Below, in pieces: positions 12,052 through 24,998 of a stretch of DNA of 64,000 nt. Position 1 is the stretch's first letter. Each line of letters begins with the position of its first letter. Made by a program: the position numbers and the translations under genes. The DNA is from Epiperipatus broadwayi. Lineage: Eukaryota > Onychophora > Udeonychophora > Euonychophora > Peripatidae. The DNA lies in NCBI GenBank assembly GCA_028023455.1, contig JAQFVV010000042.1:7337922-7401921 (forward strand), read 5' to 3'. The notes under the pieces were generated by a model. That model did not search any database. It was given only the letters and a program-made list of their open reading frames with translations, and was not told where the DNA came from.

Positions 12052-15000
12052 AAATCATCTCAAGAACAGTATTATATCTGTGGCTTAATTAAGAAAACTC
12101 CAAGGAATGATCGGACTTTAATATAAAGTTAGTTAACTACTCAATATTTTTATTAGTAATTTTTTTTTTTAATTCTGACTCCAACGTAAGAATATAGTAG
12201 AGAGGGAAAAAAGAGCATCTACAATATTATTTTATTCGAAAATTTTTTTTTCTCTCCTGAAAGAAACTAAAAAAAATAAAATGATGAAACTTAAAGAAAC
12301 TAAAGTTATGGACTAAAATATGTAACCAAGTTTCTGAATTCGAACCCGGGAAGAAAAGTATTTAAAAATACGAAAGTCATCTGCAGGACTAATTTTCAGC
12401 AATTTTAATTATCATGGTTAAATATGAATACATGAAGTATCAATGTAGCTACATCCTGAATGAAAAGAATTTTATGTGCATCTATAATCATATAATGTGT
12501 TTTCCAAGGTAGTGAACTGAAAAATGGTAATTGGTGTGTCGACAATACATACGTGTTTTTGTCAAATTGGCCTTGACAGTATGAAATATTCAGACTGAGC
12601 TTCAAAGGAACTCAAATCAAAGAGACAATGGGTAATGTTTTATTAATATTTTAATTTACAAAGCGTCGATAGTTGAAAATTGAAATAAATCAAGATACTG
12701 CAAATCTCTAGTGCTCATTACAATACTTAAATGACAGCCAATCAGATGGCATGGATAGCTGTCGAAAATGACATTCAAACCTAAACACACAACAAAGATT
12801 TTACGAGAAAAAAGCGGGCACACTTTTCTCTACTCTTCTTCACAATTAATCCATTGAGTCTAAATCATAAACAGCTATCTGTGCCATTCTTGCTTATTAC
12901 TTTATGAATCACTAGTTAAGTTATATAATATGTGTTGGGGGTAGTCTCATGTTTTACTGCTTTGCTATTGCTGGAACGTGAATGAAGAGATATCGAGTGT
13001 AATCTCAGGCATGTCATTCGCAATGGGTTGACTTGGAAGCACGAGTAAGAGAGTTGAGGTATGATCAGACATAGGATATTATTATCCCGACTTGGTCAGC
13101 TTTTGGTTCTCTGGTTCGGACTCTCAGTCTGTTGATCAAATGTACAAATCTGACTGTTACAATATAACACAAAATAAAGGTTCTTACCAGTATATTTCAA
13201 ATGATTATTTCTACCACCGAATGAATTGCCATGCATGGTTTTGTCTTCATTGGGATCAGTCACATGACCTTCTTACAATATCTTGATAAGCAGTCTAGTG
13301 TTCTTATCCTTAAGTAGGTGACAGAATTGCATCACAACATTGTTGAGACTCCAGGAAGAAGGAAGGAGTCAATGAACATACTATGCTCTACTCATACATT
13401 TTCAAAGACTGAACCTGCTGGTAAGAATATAATACATCTTGTCATGGCTCATAGAATAAAAGCGATTTATTTCAATTTTCTAGCTAGTGCCACCATAGAA
13501 CACTAGAGAAAAGAACCTCTGCTCAGCAGTATCCCTTCTTTTATATCTCTCCTAATTCAAGCCCACTGTGCATATCCTCATTATATCTTTTCTTTTTCTT
13601 TATTCCCAATATATCTTTCATCAATTTATACCTTATTGCCATTTTTTTTGTGTTTACAAAGTCCCCCCCCCCCCCGTTAGTGGTCATCTTTAATTAGCAG
13701 CAAAAGAATGCTATATTTGTAATTGAAGTATTTATAATTGTTTGAGTTTGGAATTTACATTTTTTATCTCAATAAAATCTAGCAGTATGATTTTATGCTC
13801 CCCCCCCCCCTTTTTTTTTTAAAAGGTAGTTACAGAAAATACCATTTCCATTGTATCCAAAATAAATCACACAATCCAATTTATAAAAATAACTATTTTA
13901 ACTTGCTCAGGAATTTAATAATTTATATTTAAAATGCCAATGGTTGATTGTACCACAAATATGGTACAACATAAATTTAATCACTAAATCCATCATAAAG
14001 ATTTTGGCCTCATGACTAATAACTAGTCATTTAAAAAATTATTTACAAAATTTTTGTCATGAAAATACTTATATATCTTTACCATAAAAGCAATACATTT
14101 TCACCTCATAACAACTTCACACAAAGAACTATAGGGTCTAATATTTTTCCATTCATTTCTAATTGACTTTTTTATTTTTTCCAATTTATCCTTATTTTTA
14201 TCACCAAATATCATTTCTTATATTAGTTTTAAAGCTAAAACTTTTGGCAATAAATTATAATCTACACTTGCGACTTTGATCCCTAAGAAACAAAATTCTT
14301 GCAAAAGTAATAATAATGAAAATATAGATTTATTCACCAGACTAGATTATTATGCTGAAAACTTCATGATCGTTTTCTAGCTAATTGGCTTTATTTAGAA
14401 AAAAACAACAACTTAATATTGTAACTATGTATAGGCCAAGACAGAGATCAAGCTAACTTGGATTTAAAAAATTAATAATAAAATGGCCATTGGATAAACC
14501 AAAAGTTTGAAAATCAATCATGAAATTTTGTTTGACAATACTATTTAATGTCTACTCACAAAATCAACGCTTTCATTAATATATATAAATGAAAAAATGG
14601 CTCCTATTTTGTTATTCAATTTAAGCTTTAAAAAAAGAAGAGAAAAACCATTGCTAAAATTCAAAATACTTATGCAGTCTCTGCCTGGAGACTTTACTAA
14701 GCCAAGTTTTTTAGCCATGAAATATTATGTCTATAACTTAGCCTAACTTTTTTTATGTTTTTAACCCAATTGAAGCTTGCTACAAATCAAATACTAAAAA
14801 TATATATATATATTATGCATTATTTAAAGTACTATTAGTTGATCAAAACTTTTAAATCAATTATCAGCTTAATATGTTATCATCAATTAGTCATCCTGAG
14901 ACAGGTTATCCAAATCACTACAAATTCCTTTCTCTAAGTTCTTTTATTTCTTCTTTTCACCAATTTCTCATAATTATCTCTTTTTTAAAATCACCTATCA

Positions 15001-16822
15001 ATATATTTCTTTTCCTTCATCTTTATTGCTACTTAATCTCTTACTATATATATATAGCATTAGTTATCTTCAATAGACAAATACTGAATACATCAATTTA
15101 ACATCTTTTTGCCTTTGAGATGTTTGACCATAGCGATTATCTTGCTTTAAATCAATGATGCCAATTTAAATAGTTGGTTTTGGCCTTTTAATAAGTTTTA
15201 TACAAATTTGAACAGAAATGGAATTTTTAATTTTATTTCAGAAATTTACCTTATATAGTACCTAATAAATGATTAAACAAAATGATATTTTTATAATTTA
15301 ATAAAGTTGAAAAATTTAATGAGTAAACACTAATTTTCTTACAAATATATCCCCCCCCCCTTTTTTTTTTTTACATTGAATGCTTTGTATTTTTAGAAGT
15401 CATACAAAAGTTAATTTAATAACAATCTAGAAAATGAATTATTACCACAAATTTATTGTATCTGAAAGAGTTACAATTATTGTGCAAAAGATATAAAAGG
15501 AAACTAAAAACTTCTTTTTAAATTTGTCTATTACTTCAAAAAAGCAATCTTCTATAATCAATTCCAATATAAATGAAACTAAGCCTAAACAGTAATTTTT
15601 TTTTTATAATTTTAATAAAGTTTAAATTTTAATAAAAATTATTTAATAAAATCTAAAAAAAAACTATTGGTTGACATTCATTTATTATGAACAATTTTTA
15701 AAAGGGCAGTCAGGAATTTCTGCTAAAATAAACAGAAATATATATAACTTTAATAAAATATGACATTTAATATCTAATTCAAAATTTAATAGTCTAAAAA
15801 AATGAAGCATATAGAATTGTTGAGAATTTGTATTTAAATCCATATATGCTGAAAAGAAGAAACAAATCAGAAGAATAGTATTAAGACTTTCCCCTATAGT
15901 TTCCCTCTTCAAATATATTTCAACATCTTTTCTTTCATGTTCTACAGTATTTCTTCCCAATTTCTCTATCTCTTATCACACAATACATTCAGTGTTTCTC
16001 TTTCATTTCCTTAATTTCTTTAAAAAAATATTTTTCTTTTTTAAGTTTTTGCTTTACATAAAACTCTAAATCAAACGTTCAATAGAGAAAACTTAATCTT
16101 AAATCATTTATCTTTGTGATATTCATTCTAATTTATTTGTTTGTAATGAATTACATGATTGGTCCACCAATCTCACCTGTATTTAAAAGAACTAGCACAG
16201 TCATTCATTTTCTATCTAAGAATTAATCATTTTAATTCTCTCCAATTATTTTTGTTTTAGCTCGATTTATTTTCTCCCTAAAATTTCAATAAATTTCACC
16301 AATCCTATTAAATGTTTAAGTTAAAATAAATTAATTGAATGATTAATTTCTAAAGAAAGCATGTGATGATTCATTTTAATTAATTCAAATTCAACACTTG
16401 TTTGTCATATAATAATATGTATCACAAATTTTTCTTGAATCTCTTAATGCAATCCACTAAACAAATTTCATCTTCGAATGCAGCTATATTACTAGAAAAA
16501 AAAAATAATGCTTTAGACTTCATTATATGTTAGCTTAGCTTAATTTATTCTTTATAAAATTTTAAGCATAATTTAATTTTGATAGGTAAAGGATAAAAAT
16601 AATCCTGGACTGAACACTCATAGAGTATGCCACTCTCCATTCCTGATGAATAATTCTAATCATATTTGTTCAGCCAGGATATGACTAACCCAAGTTAATT
16701 TGGATCATTATCCTATTTGTGGATTGCTTATGAGCTATCTAGTTATTTGAGACATGAGACTTTTTTTTTAAAGATTTACTTGATCTATACTTAAATCCAG
16801 GTTGTGTGCATGCAGATTGATA
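12052..16822. other. Intron stretch without recognised gene
   Basis: AT-rich sequence. It holds a minus-strand B-box-like block with CCCGGGTTCGAATTC (about 12333-12350), a C-run (13663-13675), and two C-runs joined to T-runs (13800-13820 and 15351-15372). Open frames at 13092-13286, 13318-13506 and minus 15685-15960 have no recognisable family signature, conserved ATG context or splice support. I see no gene. Confidence 0.5.
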
Positions 16823-16850
16823 TATTAACCACTATGCCATAAGATAATTT
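16793..16850 (-). repeat. Possible decayed tRNA-derived repeat
   Basis: On the minus strand TATGGCATAGTGGTTAA resembles a Pol III A box. It is followed about 30 nt later by CCTGGATTTAAG, a weak B-box position. It is similar at its head to 28682-28740. No full SINE structure is visible. Confidence 0.35.
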
Positions 16851-16863
16851 AATAACTTGATAA

Positions 16864-17512
16864 TAGAATATATATATAACTTAGAAGGGACTTCAACACA
16901 CAGACTTTCATGCTCCTCTTAACTATTTGCTCTATCTCATACACATGACCACCACACATGCAAAAAAGATAAATGATCTCCAATATACATATTTCATGCT
17001 GAACCAGCCCTCATTAGTTGATCCAGATCATCATCTTTCACACACGTATATAATAAATGCTCAGTTTATAGTAAGATAGCAAATCTTCAAAATTTCATGG
17101 ACACGCTTCAATCTACTCCACTCTCCAACTCTTCCACCATCCATACCATTGAAAATCTGCTGATGGAGCACCCAAATGCCTTATTGAGACATCACAATAA
17201 TATTGGCATTAACAAAGTGTTTCCTAGTATCTCATTTTCAATGATATGAAGAGTTGGAGAGTAGAGTAGATTGAAGTCTGTCCATGAAAATTTGAAGGTT
17301 TGCTGCTATCTTAATATAAACTGAGCACTAATTATACATATATGTATGGAAGATGTTGATCCGGACCAAGTGATGAATGCTGGTTTAGCATGAAATATGT
17401 ATATTAGAGATCATTTATCTTTTTCTCATGTATATTGGTTGTATGAGATAGAATGAATAGCTGAGGGGAGCTTAAAAATCTGTGTTCGAGTCCTTTATAA
17501 GTTACATTCTAA
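16864..17512. repeat. Foldback (inverted-repeat) element 1
   Basis: Two arms of roughly 270-290 bp (about 16870-17157 and 17236-17507) are inverted copies of each other with scattered mismatches, around a loop of about 75 bp. Shared blocks, one read in reverse, are AAAGATAAATGATCTC, ATACATATTTCATGCT, TTCATGGACA and CTCTCCAACTCTTC. A single arm-like copy occurs at about 63361-63460, so this is a dispersed family and not a local hairpin. No coding capacity and no clear target duplication are seen. It could be a foldback MITE or two copies of a short element inserted head to head. Confidence 0.65.
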
Positions 17513-18989
17513 AATTCCAAGTATATAAAAAATTGTTGTATTCAATCAAATATTATATATATGACATTTTATTGATATAATGCTAGGAAATTATTTTTAT
17601 CTGAATAAATACCAATTAGCTCAGTCATAGAAAGCTATTTTTTATTGCCATTTGGTGTCCATTAATTAAGTCAATATTTGCTGTAACGATTAAGTATTAA
17701 TTGTTACTGTCTAATGTCTGTTTTATAACAAGTGTTTATTCTTTGGAAAAAGTGATAAAATAATTAATTGCTTAATAATTTTTAATTTATTTCACTGAAA
17801 ACTAATTTCTATCATATTCATTATCATTATTTATTTTCAAAAAAATTACTTCAATGTTTCTAGATCAGCATTTTTAAAAAGTTTTTTTGTTTTTTTCTGG
17901 TGCTCCCAAAAATGACTAAATGACCAAACATTTTTTTCTGTATTTAGATTCATTTGACCATTCTTAATGATAGCTGTAGTATAATTAAGTAATATAAGAT
18001 TGTTTTCTGTAGTTATCTAAGAACAATATCATATAAAATTGTAATTACTGTAAATAGTCTAGTAGCTATATTTGCGAATCACCAGTCTAGGCAAATAGGT
18101 ATTACACTGAACCAATGGGATTTGAATTATTATCTATATTTATTTGTCACTCTTCTTACAAAAGTTGTGATAGATCTTATATTGACAACTACATTATAAC
18201 TTTCCATATTTAACTGCTCATCAATCTAGCTTTTTACATTCATATGTGATGCAACAAAAAGATTTGAGTAAAATCTACAATCAGAACTATCAGATGGATT
18301 TGTGAATTTAATGAAGTTATATTGTATTAAATACGTAAAGGCGCTTTAAATACTTTTGTTATTTAATTGTCTATAATTTGAAAAAACAGCATTCCTGTTC
18401 AATTTTTTTTTTTACGATTTTCATTTTGTAGCGAAATTAGTGTAATTGAGTATTATTGATAAACTTTTATTTTCTGTGTAATTTTTGTTTGTTTTAACTC
18501 ATTGTTGGATTTTTTTTTAGAAATTAGTAATTTTAATTATATACATATACTTTTATGTAATCTATTAAATGATCTTTTTTTATTATTATAGATTTTTGTA
18601 AATTATAATAAGTATTTTTATTGCAAGTAACTGTATTTTTTAAATGCAATTATAATCAGTAAATGATTTTTACAATGTCCGTTAATTGTTGATAAACATA
18701 TAATTTTCTGTCTCATAAAAAATATGTTATCTATTCATGCAACAGGAAATTCAAAATTTTATAAATTTAATTTAGATTGATTTGTAAATGCGTGATCGTG
18801 TCATTATATATACTGTAAATCTATATGAACTCCCTATCTCATGATATGCATTATGATAAGGGTCAATTCCTGCTCACATAATTGTCAATCTAATTAGATC
18901 AATTTCAATACAATTATGATGATTACTCACATTTTTTTTTTGGGGGGGGGGGGCTTTTTAATACTGATAATATCTTTTTCATTTCCTCC
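17513..18989. other. Intron stretch without recognised gene
   Basis: AT-rich sequence without a recognisable gene or element, except a T-run joined to a G-run at 18932-18953. Confidence 0.5.
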
Positions 18990-19003
18990 AAATCCTCATT
19001 CTT
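18990..19003. repeat. 14-bp target-site duplication, left copy
   Basis: AAATCCTCATTCTT, repeated exactly at 19116-19129. Confidence 0.75.
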
Positions 19004-19115
19004 TTTTTTTCTCTCATGTCATAGCATCGGCCGGGACGCGAACCCACAACTGTCTGCAACCAACTACTTGCTTGCAAGGCGGATGCGATGACCTCCTGGC
19101 TAACAACGCCTGACG
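19004..19115 (-). mobile_element. 112-bp tRNA-derived mini-SINE
   Basis: On the minus strand the insert reads GGCGTTGTTAGCCAGGAGG, then CGCCTTGCAAGCAAG, then GTGGGTTCGCGTCCCGG, and ends in a short A-run. The order is tRNA-like: A-box region, anticodon-like loop CTTGCAA, B-box GGTTCGCGTCC. Its 5' heptamer GGCGTTG can pair along its whole length with CGATGCT at the 3' side, using wobble pairs. A 14-bp target duplication and the A-run at the 3' side show insertion by target-primed reverse transcription. Almost nothing besides the tRNA-like part is present, so it is a minimal SINE or a tRNA retrocopy. A diverged relative lies at 33204-33280. Confidence 0.75.
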
Positions 19116-19129
19116 AAATCCTCATTCTT
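19116..19129. repeat. 14-bp target-site duplication, right copy
   Basis: AAATCCTCATTCTT, identical to 18990-19003. Confidence 0.75.
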
Positions 19130-19783
19130 CCACTCTATTTTTCTCTTTTTTTCTAATCATCCAAGTATAGAAGGCTGTATTTCAGACAAGAATTAGAGAA
19201 TGCAAAAAAGTAAAATATCTTCATCATGTTTAAAAAATAAATATATTTATTACCAACAACTACAAAACATTGCATGTTATAATAAGTAATAAGCCTAATA
19301 GTTGCAGAATTTCATAATTAAGCAGCTCTAGAGTAATTTAAATTTAGGCATTAAAATAATACTTGAATAGCATGAAGACTAGATATCAAATCAAATAAGG
19401 TCATTGTTTTTAGAAGTGAAATTAACCAAGCAAGTTTAGAGCAAATAATCCTAACACTATATGTAAAATGAAAAAAATAGAAGCAGAGTGATAATGGAGA
19501 AATATAATTGAATAATTCTATTTTTGATGAATTTTAATAATTAATAAGTACTTTGAATTGCATAATCCCATATACGAAAAAATATTTATCAAGAGATATT
19601 GGAATTTAACTCTTGTACATTGGAAGATTAATAATAAAAAAATATTTTTTTTAAAAACATAATCAACCTTTCTAAAATGGAGCTCTAAGAAAATTCTTTG
19701 GCTAAAGAAGAGTTAACAAAAAATTATATGATTTACCTGAATGGGATTCATTTACTTGTTGTTATTATTAAACTCAACAGATT

Positions 19784-20043
19784 GAAATATCTTAAATACA
19801 CCAAAAGGCTAGCTGATAATAGAGAGCTCAGGAAGATATAAAAATTGAAATAAGAGAATTAAGAGCAAGAGATTATGCAAAAAGATAATAGATGGAAACA
19901 ACAAAGAGTACTTGAAATATCTTAAATACACCAAAAGGATAGCTGATAATAGAGAGCTCAGGAAGATATAAAAATTGAAATAAGAGAATTAAGAGCAAGA
20001 GATTATGCGAAAAGATAATAGATGGAAACAACAAAGAGTACTT
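19784..20043 (+). repeat. 130-bp unit in two tandem copies
   Basis: Copies at 19784-19913 and 19914-20043 begin GAAATATCTTAAATACACC and differ at only about two positions (GGCTAG versus GGATAG, and TGCAAAA versus TGCGAAA). The near identity marks a recent tandem duplication. No coding function is recognised. Confidence 0.85.
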
Positions 20044-20258
20044 GAAAGAAATGAAATAATGAGCAAAGCTGAAAATGTATTTGCATTTGGATACAACTGT
20101 ACTGAAAAACAGTTTATGGTAATTGAGTGAAAATAGTTTTAAGAAAATTTTAAAAAGGTAGCACAGAATATTAACAAATTGGATTTTTAAAGAATTTTAG
20201 AATCAAAAATTGAAGATTTATTGACTGTTTAGAGAAACACAAAATTGTCTCATCATAT

Positions 20259-20262
20259 ATAT
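20259..20262. repeat. 4-bp target-site duplication ATAT, left copy
   Basis: ATAT before the TGTAACGG terminus, matched at 24999-25002. The flank is an AT microsatellite, so the match alone is weak, but the borders are fixed by homology to the copy at 9533-12047. Confidence 0.6.
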
Positions 20263-23200
20263 TGTAACGGTCAAAACATGTCTATCTTGCTAACACAGTG
20301 CAGAATTTAAACCCGGGACATAGAACTCAACACTAGGAGGGTTACCTCACAGAAATCCCAAGTTCAAATCCAAAGTCCAAACTCCACAATGCCCTCTACA
20401 TGATATCACATTTGATGCTACTAATAGTATAATTTCATGCTAGTGCCGGTGATCAGGGAGAAAACAAAAGACCCTAAATCTAAAATAGCCCTAGGTTCAT
20501 TTAACAATAACTTATAGATGTGCCCGAGATAAACCCACTATGGTATGTTACTTAAATTGCACCCCGAATAAAAAGAGAAAAGAAATAAATTTCCAAATAA
20601 TATTTTAATAATTAGATATAGAAAATAGTTTAGCTATATAAATTGGATAGCTATATACATAAACAACAAGATGGCTGATACCTCGTACTTGGGTTCGTTT
20701 AGATAATGTGTCTAAAATACAGTGACACGGTAGGCATATGCGAGACACGTAAAGTCGAACAGAATTTGAATATTCTAAAACTATATATATAATTGGAATC
20801 TTAAAGGGAGACCGAGAGTCGCTCGCAAAGTGATTAACTAAATTAGAAGATTGAGCTATACTGAACGGACTTAAAATTCATTTAAATAATAGAATTCTTT
20901 TAAGTAATTACAAAAGGAAATGTATGGTGATACCAATGATATAATGCTGAGGAAGGAGTGCAGTTTCTGAGTATGCAACTTTATAAATTATGAAGAAAAG
21001 ATCTTGGCTTTGGATAGGCATTTTGCCTTTTATTTGGGGCATCTCTAGCCCACTCACAGTTCAAGCCTGGCCCGCACCCAGGAGCTTCATAACTGGGGAC
21101 GTACGCGAAATAATTCCCATGTGCCATTATAGCACTGTACTGGGAACCGCGGAGTAAAATAAGGGGAACGGATTTAACCGATGATGACCTTTACCAATGG
21201 TAAGGTTCCAGAACCCAAGCATATTCACTAGCAACATAGAAATTAAAATACTTTTAGTAAAACAAAGGGCAAGTTATTAAAGACCAGAAATGGCTCACTC
21301 TCAAATTTCATATTTTTAATGGCCAGCAGCCTCTCAACAAAACTTAGAGAAATAATTACTTATTTAACAAAATTGATGATACGTAAGAACTACTTTTAAA
21401 TATATAAACGATGGGAGGGGGAAAATGCTTGTTTGCGGTTTAAATAAACTAAGATGGCAACCACGCATTTTTAACTTCCCTACGTAACTCTCATTTGCCT
21501 AAAGAAATTAATTAGATATTTATTACAATACATTTGAATAAGACATTTACAAATATATATAGAAAATCAACCCAAGCACAAGTTCAGCATGAATTAGAAA
21601 AACAACACTTGAATAAATACATTTAAGGAATATACAAAAATTATTAGCTATTGTAACGGGCACATACGCCGTTACATTATTTTTTTTTATTAAACATGAA
21701 ATTAAAATAAAAAGTTCGCATTTAAAAACTTCCTTTTTTTTTAAGACATAAAAATTGAAAATTAATTCTATCTTAAACTCGTATGTATATAAAATCGCAC
21801 AGATGAAAAAAATTATTAAAATAAAACTTTATTAAAAATAGAAAAACTAAATCTTCAACAAAAACTTGAAAAGATTTAGAGATAAAAATATATCTTTAAG
21901 TTTGGAAAACAAATTAATTAATTCTATTGTATAAAATGAAAATGATTAATTTTAAATAGTAAAAGTAAACCAGCCCTTGGGCATTTCAAAATGCATAAGC
22001 AAAGGTCAGATAGGAAAGGAAAAACAATAGGAATAGAATGGCCAATGAAAGAAATTCATTGGGGAATCGGACCTCAATGGAAGGATCATCATTATTGATG
22101 ATGTAATGTCCATTGGATCCGAAAGTTACATATAAAAGAAAAAGTTTGGAAATAAAATTTTAGTGAGTGAAGAAAATTTAAGAGATGTATGTCAGAAGTG
22201 GTGATATGTGTTAGTGTGGAGTTGAAGGAGAAGGGATTGAAAAGACGCACTCTTCAATCCCTTCAGTTCTGCTAAAAAAGAAAGAGAAATGACATCATTT
22301 TCTGCATTGAGATCCAGCTAAAGTAAGACCTCTGGATGAATAAATGAAACGGCTAACTGGATAGAAATCTCTTCAGGACGGCATGGAAATTCGCATTCAA
22401 AATTGCAAGCAACGGATAAAGATGAACATTTTAAAAATTGTAAGAACTTTATGAACATTTTCAAAACAAACTCTAAATTCTAAACCTTTCAGAAATTATT
22501 GCAATAGTATTTTCTATCTGACCAAACTAAATTATTTATTAATTCTTTTTATTTAATGTATTTCTTTTTGAAAATCATTTCCATTTATTTATTTTTTTTG
22601 TTCTTTTAAGTTTTATTTATGATTTTTGTTTTTCTTTAAACTAAATTTAAGTCGGGCGTGAATTGCTATATAGATTTGTGAAGTTTTATTAAGGGAGGGT
22701 AATCTTAGGTTATTCGTTTCATAGTTGAATTAGATCAATGGATTGGATATATTGGTGTAATTAGTAGATGTAGTACGAGGTTCGCTATGGAAAGAATCAC
22801 TAGTATATGCCGCACACCCCCTTTTGCCTATGGAATGGGATCGTAAGTCGGGCAAAAAGGACCGCAGCCCCTTCCTATGGAGTTTTTTATTGCTCTTCTC
22901 ATCAGACGTAGTATTCCTATCTGAACAAGAGTCAATTTCTTCTCTTAACCTATATTTGTGCTGTCGTATTCATATTACATTGAATACATCGATATATCAG
23001 ATGGATTGACGTTGGTTTAACTGCGAACTTTTGGCCTAAGGTTAAATAAGGGATAAAATATTTTCTTTTCAAATGCAATCTATGTAGTCTATTCATACTC
23101 GACATTCTAAATGGCTTAAATTTAAGTTGGGTATAGACGCTTGCATGGATTCGTTATCGGTTAATTATGTTTTTGGTTTTCATATTTGATCAAAAGGTAG

Positions 23201-24998
23201 ACATTCGATAAATAATGATACCTTATGGTGAGTATCTAAAATGTATTTATTCAGATGTCTTTTAAGTTATTGGTATCAATGCGCATCTTATGATGAATGC
23301 CATTGAGTTTCTTATAAATTTCCCTCTGCAATTCCATCAATGACTTTATATTTTAATCGTTTATGTTTATTTTGAAATGTTTTTTAACCGTGTAATCTAT
23401 GTAACCGATCTATACTCAACATTATAAAATAAACTTTTATAAATCCATCTGTGCGAATTCATAAAAATTAAAATGTAAATTAAAATCTAAAATCAAAGTT
23501 AAAAATGTAAGTTCGATTTTAAAAATGTAAAACTGATACTAAAATAATTTTAAATCTAGATATATGTTTAAATAAATGTTTGTGTGTTATTTCTGGCAGT
23601 GGTTTTCTTTATTTTGAAAATATTTTTGGATAAGAATTATTTTATTATCTCTGCTGTTCCACTGAGCTAGTGACAATGGGTTAATGATCAGAATCAAAAA
23701 ATATAAAATAATTTTATTTTTTTAAAAAAAAAAAAAAAACTTACGTATCTGCCTACTTTATACATTTTCTAGGTTCAAATGCCTAGTGGCGCCCTGTAGT
23801 GTAGATACGTTAAGACTACTCTATTCATTCCGGACCATTATACTATATAGCATAAAGGTTTCCAAGATCTCGGGTTGATTTTAATTACCTCGTTCTTTAG
23901 ATCCGTCCGTGAGCATTTCCAAATTGATAATAAAGTTCTTAAGCAAATTATGATTCTCCTTGGTTCATTGTTCCACAGCAGCAGTTAGTAGATTTCAGGA
24001 GCAGCATTTCTTTGGGCTGGTTCAGTTGGGCTTGATGATACGGTGACAGGACATCGGATAGAATGACGGACGGCCAAGGCATTGGATCCCAAGGGAAAAC
24101 AGCCTACTGCCCCTTTACCCCGTCATTCTAAGGTTAAGCAATTTTAAAACTTGTTTTAAACTAACAAACAAGCCCGTCAGTCCGATAATGCAAATAATAG
24201 CTATTCGAAAATCAATTTCAAAATTTACAGAAAATATAACTTCTGTTGTCACAATATCAGGCAGATTCACTAAACTCTCTAATAATAATAATCTTATAAT
24301 AATCAATCAGCCCTATTTATATGCTCCCTCTGATTACAATCTAACTCTGCGGTGGTAAAATCCATTCCTTAAGTTATTAATAAATTGGAAAACACGTACT
24401 ACATTTTTTAATTAAATCTGCTCATAAGCACTATTTTCAATCTTATCAAATCTACTAGTAAAACTGGTGCCAATATAGTTAAAATTAGTCACTATTGTTC
24501 TTTCCCTACCCTCACTGATTTAAAAAGAAAAATGGCATGTTTTTGAAAAACTAAATAACATTTTATATTTATAAAACTCTTTTGAATTTAATTTCCAGAA
24601 TATATTTATCAGTGATATTATTTTATTAAATGCAAATAATTATAGCAAAATAACATCACAAAATAAACAGATTCAAAAACAACAAATTTGAAATAAATAT
24701 TTTCATAAATTTTAAATATCGCAGTATGTTTGTAGATGAGAATATGTGACTTACTTTATTGTACAAGCATATATATGTAATATATATTCGACGGTTTGAA
24801 AATTAAACCGTTTAAGACAATTTTGAATTAGTATAACACCCTGAGCACCCCATTAGACATATAAATTTAGGCAGGATTTTGGTAATATATACAGTACACA
24901 CACAATACGATAAAATTAGGGTTTTAAATAAGGCATGAGGATAGGAAACAGGAAGGCAAGGTGAAACTAAGATTGGTAAGGCATGTCTTACTGTTTCA
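20263..24998. mobile_element. 2.5-kb noncoding TG...CA element, copy 2, split by a nested insertion
   Basis: This is the second copy of the element at 9533-12047. It starts TGTAACGGTC and ends TTACTGTTTCA between 4-bp ATAT duplications. Homology is continuous from 20263 to 21651 and resumes at 23847, where TTTCCAAGATCTCGGG matches TTTTCCGAGATCTCGGG of copy 1. Without the insert the copy is about 2.54 kb, close to the 2.515 kb of copy 1. Base changes and small indels between the copies are frequent, so both are old. The short frames in copy 1 are not conserved, which supports a noncoding LTR-like unit. Confidence 0.7.
21652..23842. mobile_element. Nested 2.2-kb TG...TA element
   Basis: This insert interrupts copy 2 of the 2.5-kb element. 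Its borders follow from comparison with copy 1. It begins TGTAACGGGC and ends GGACCATTATA, flanked by CTAT (21648-21651 and 23843-23846). The start TGTAACGG and the end CCATTATA are imperfect inverted repeats, consistent with LTR-type ends. Within the first 25 bases TGTAACGG is followed by its own complement CCGTTACA, making a small palindrome. No reverse transcriptase or transposase frame is seen; the short frame at 22824-23009 has no known signature. Probably a second, different solo LTR or non-autonomous element. Confidence 0.6.

Noticed and set aside
13092-13506. Two adjacent 60-odd-codon frames suggesting a small gene
   Set aside because: No recognisable protein signature, no shared frame, and no splice sites joining them convincingly.
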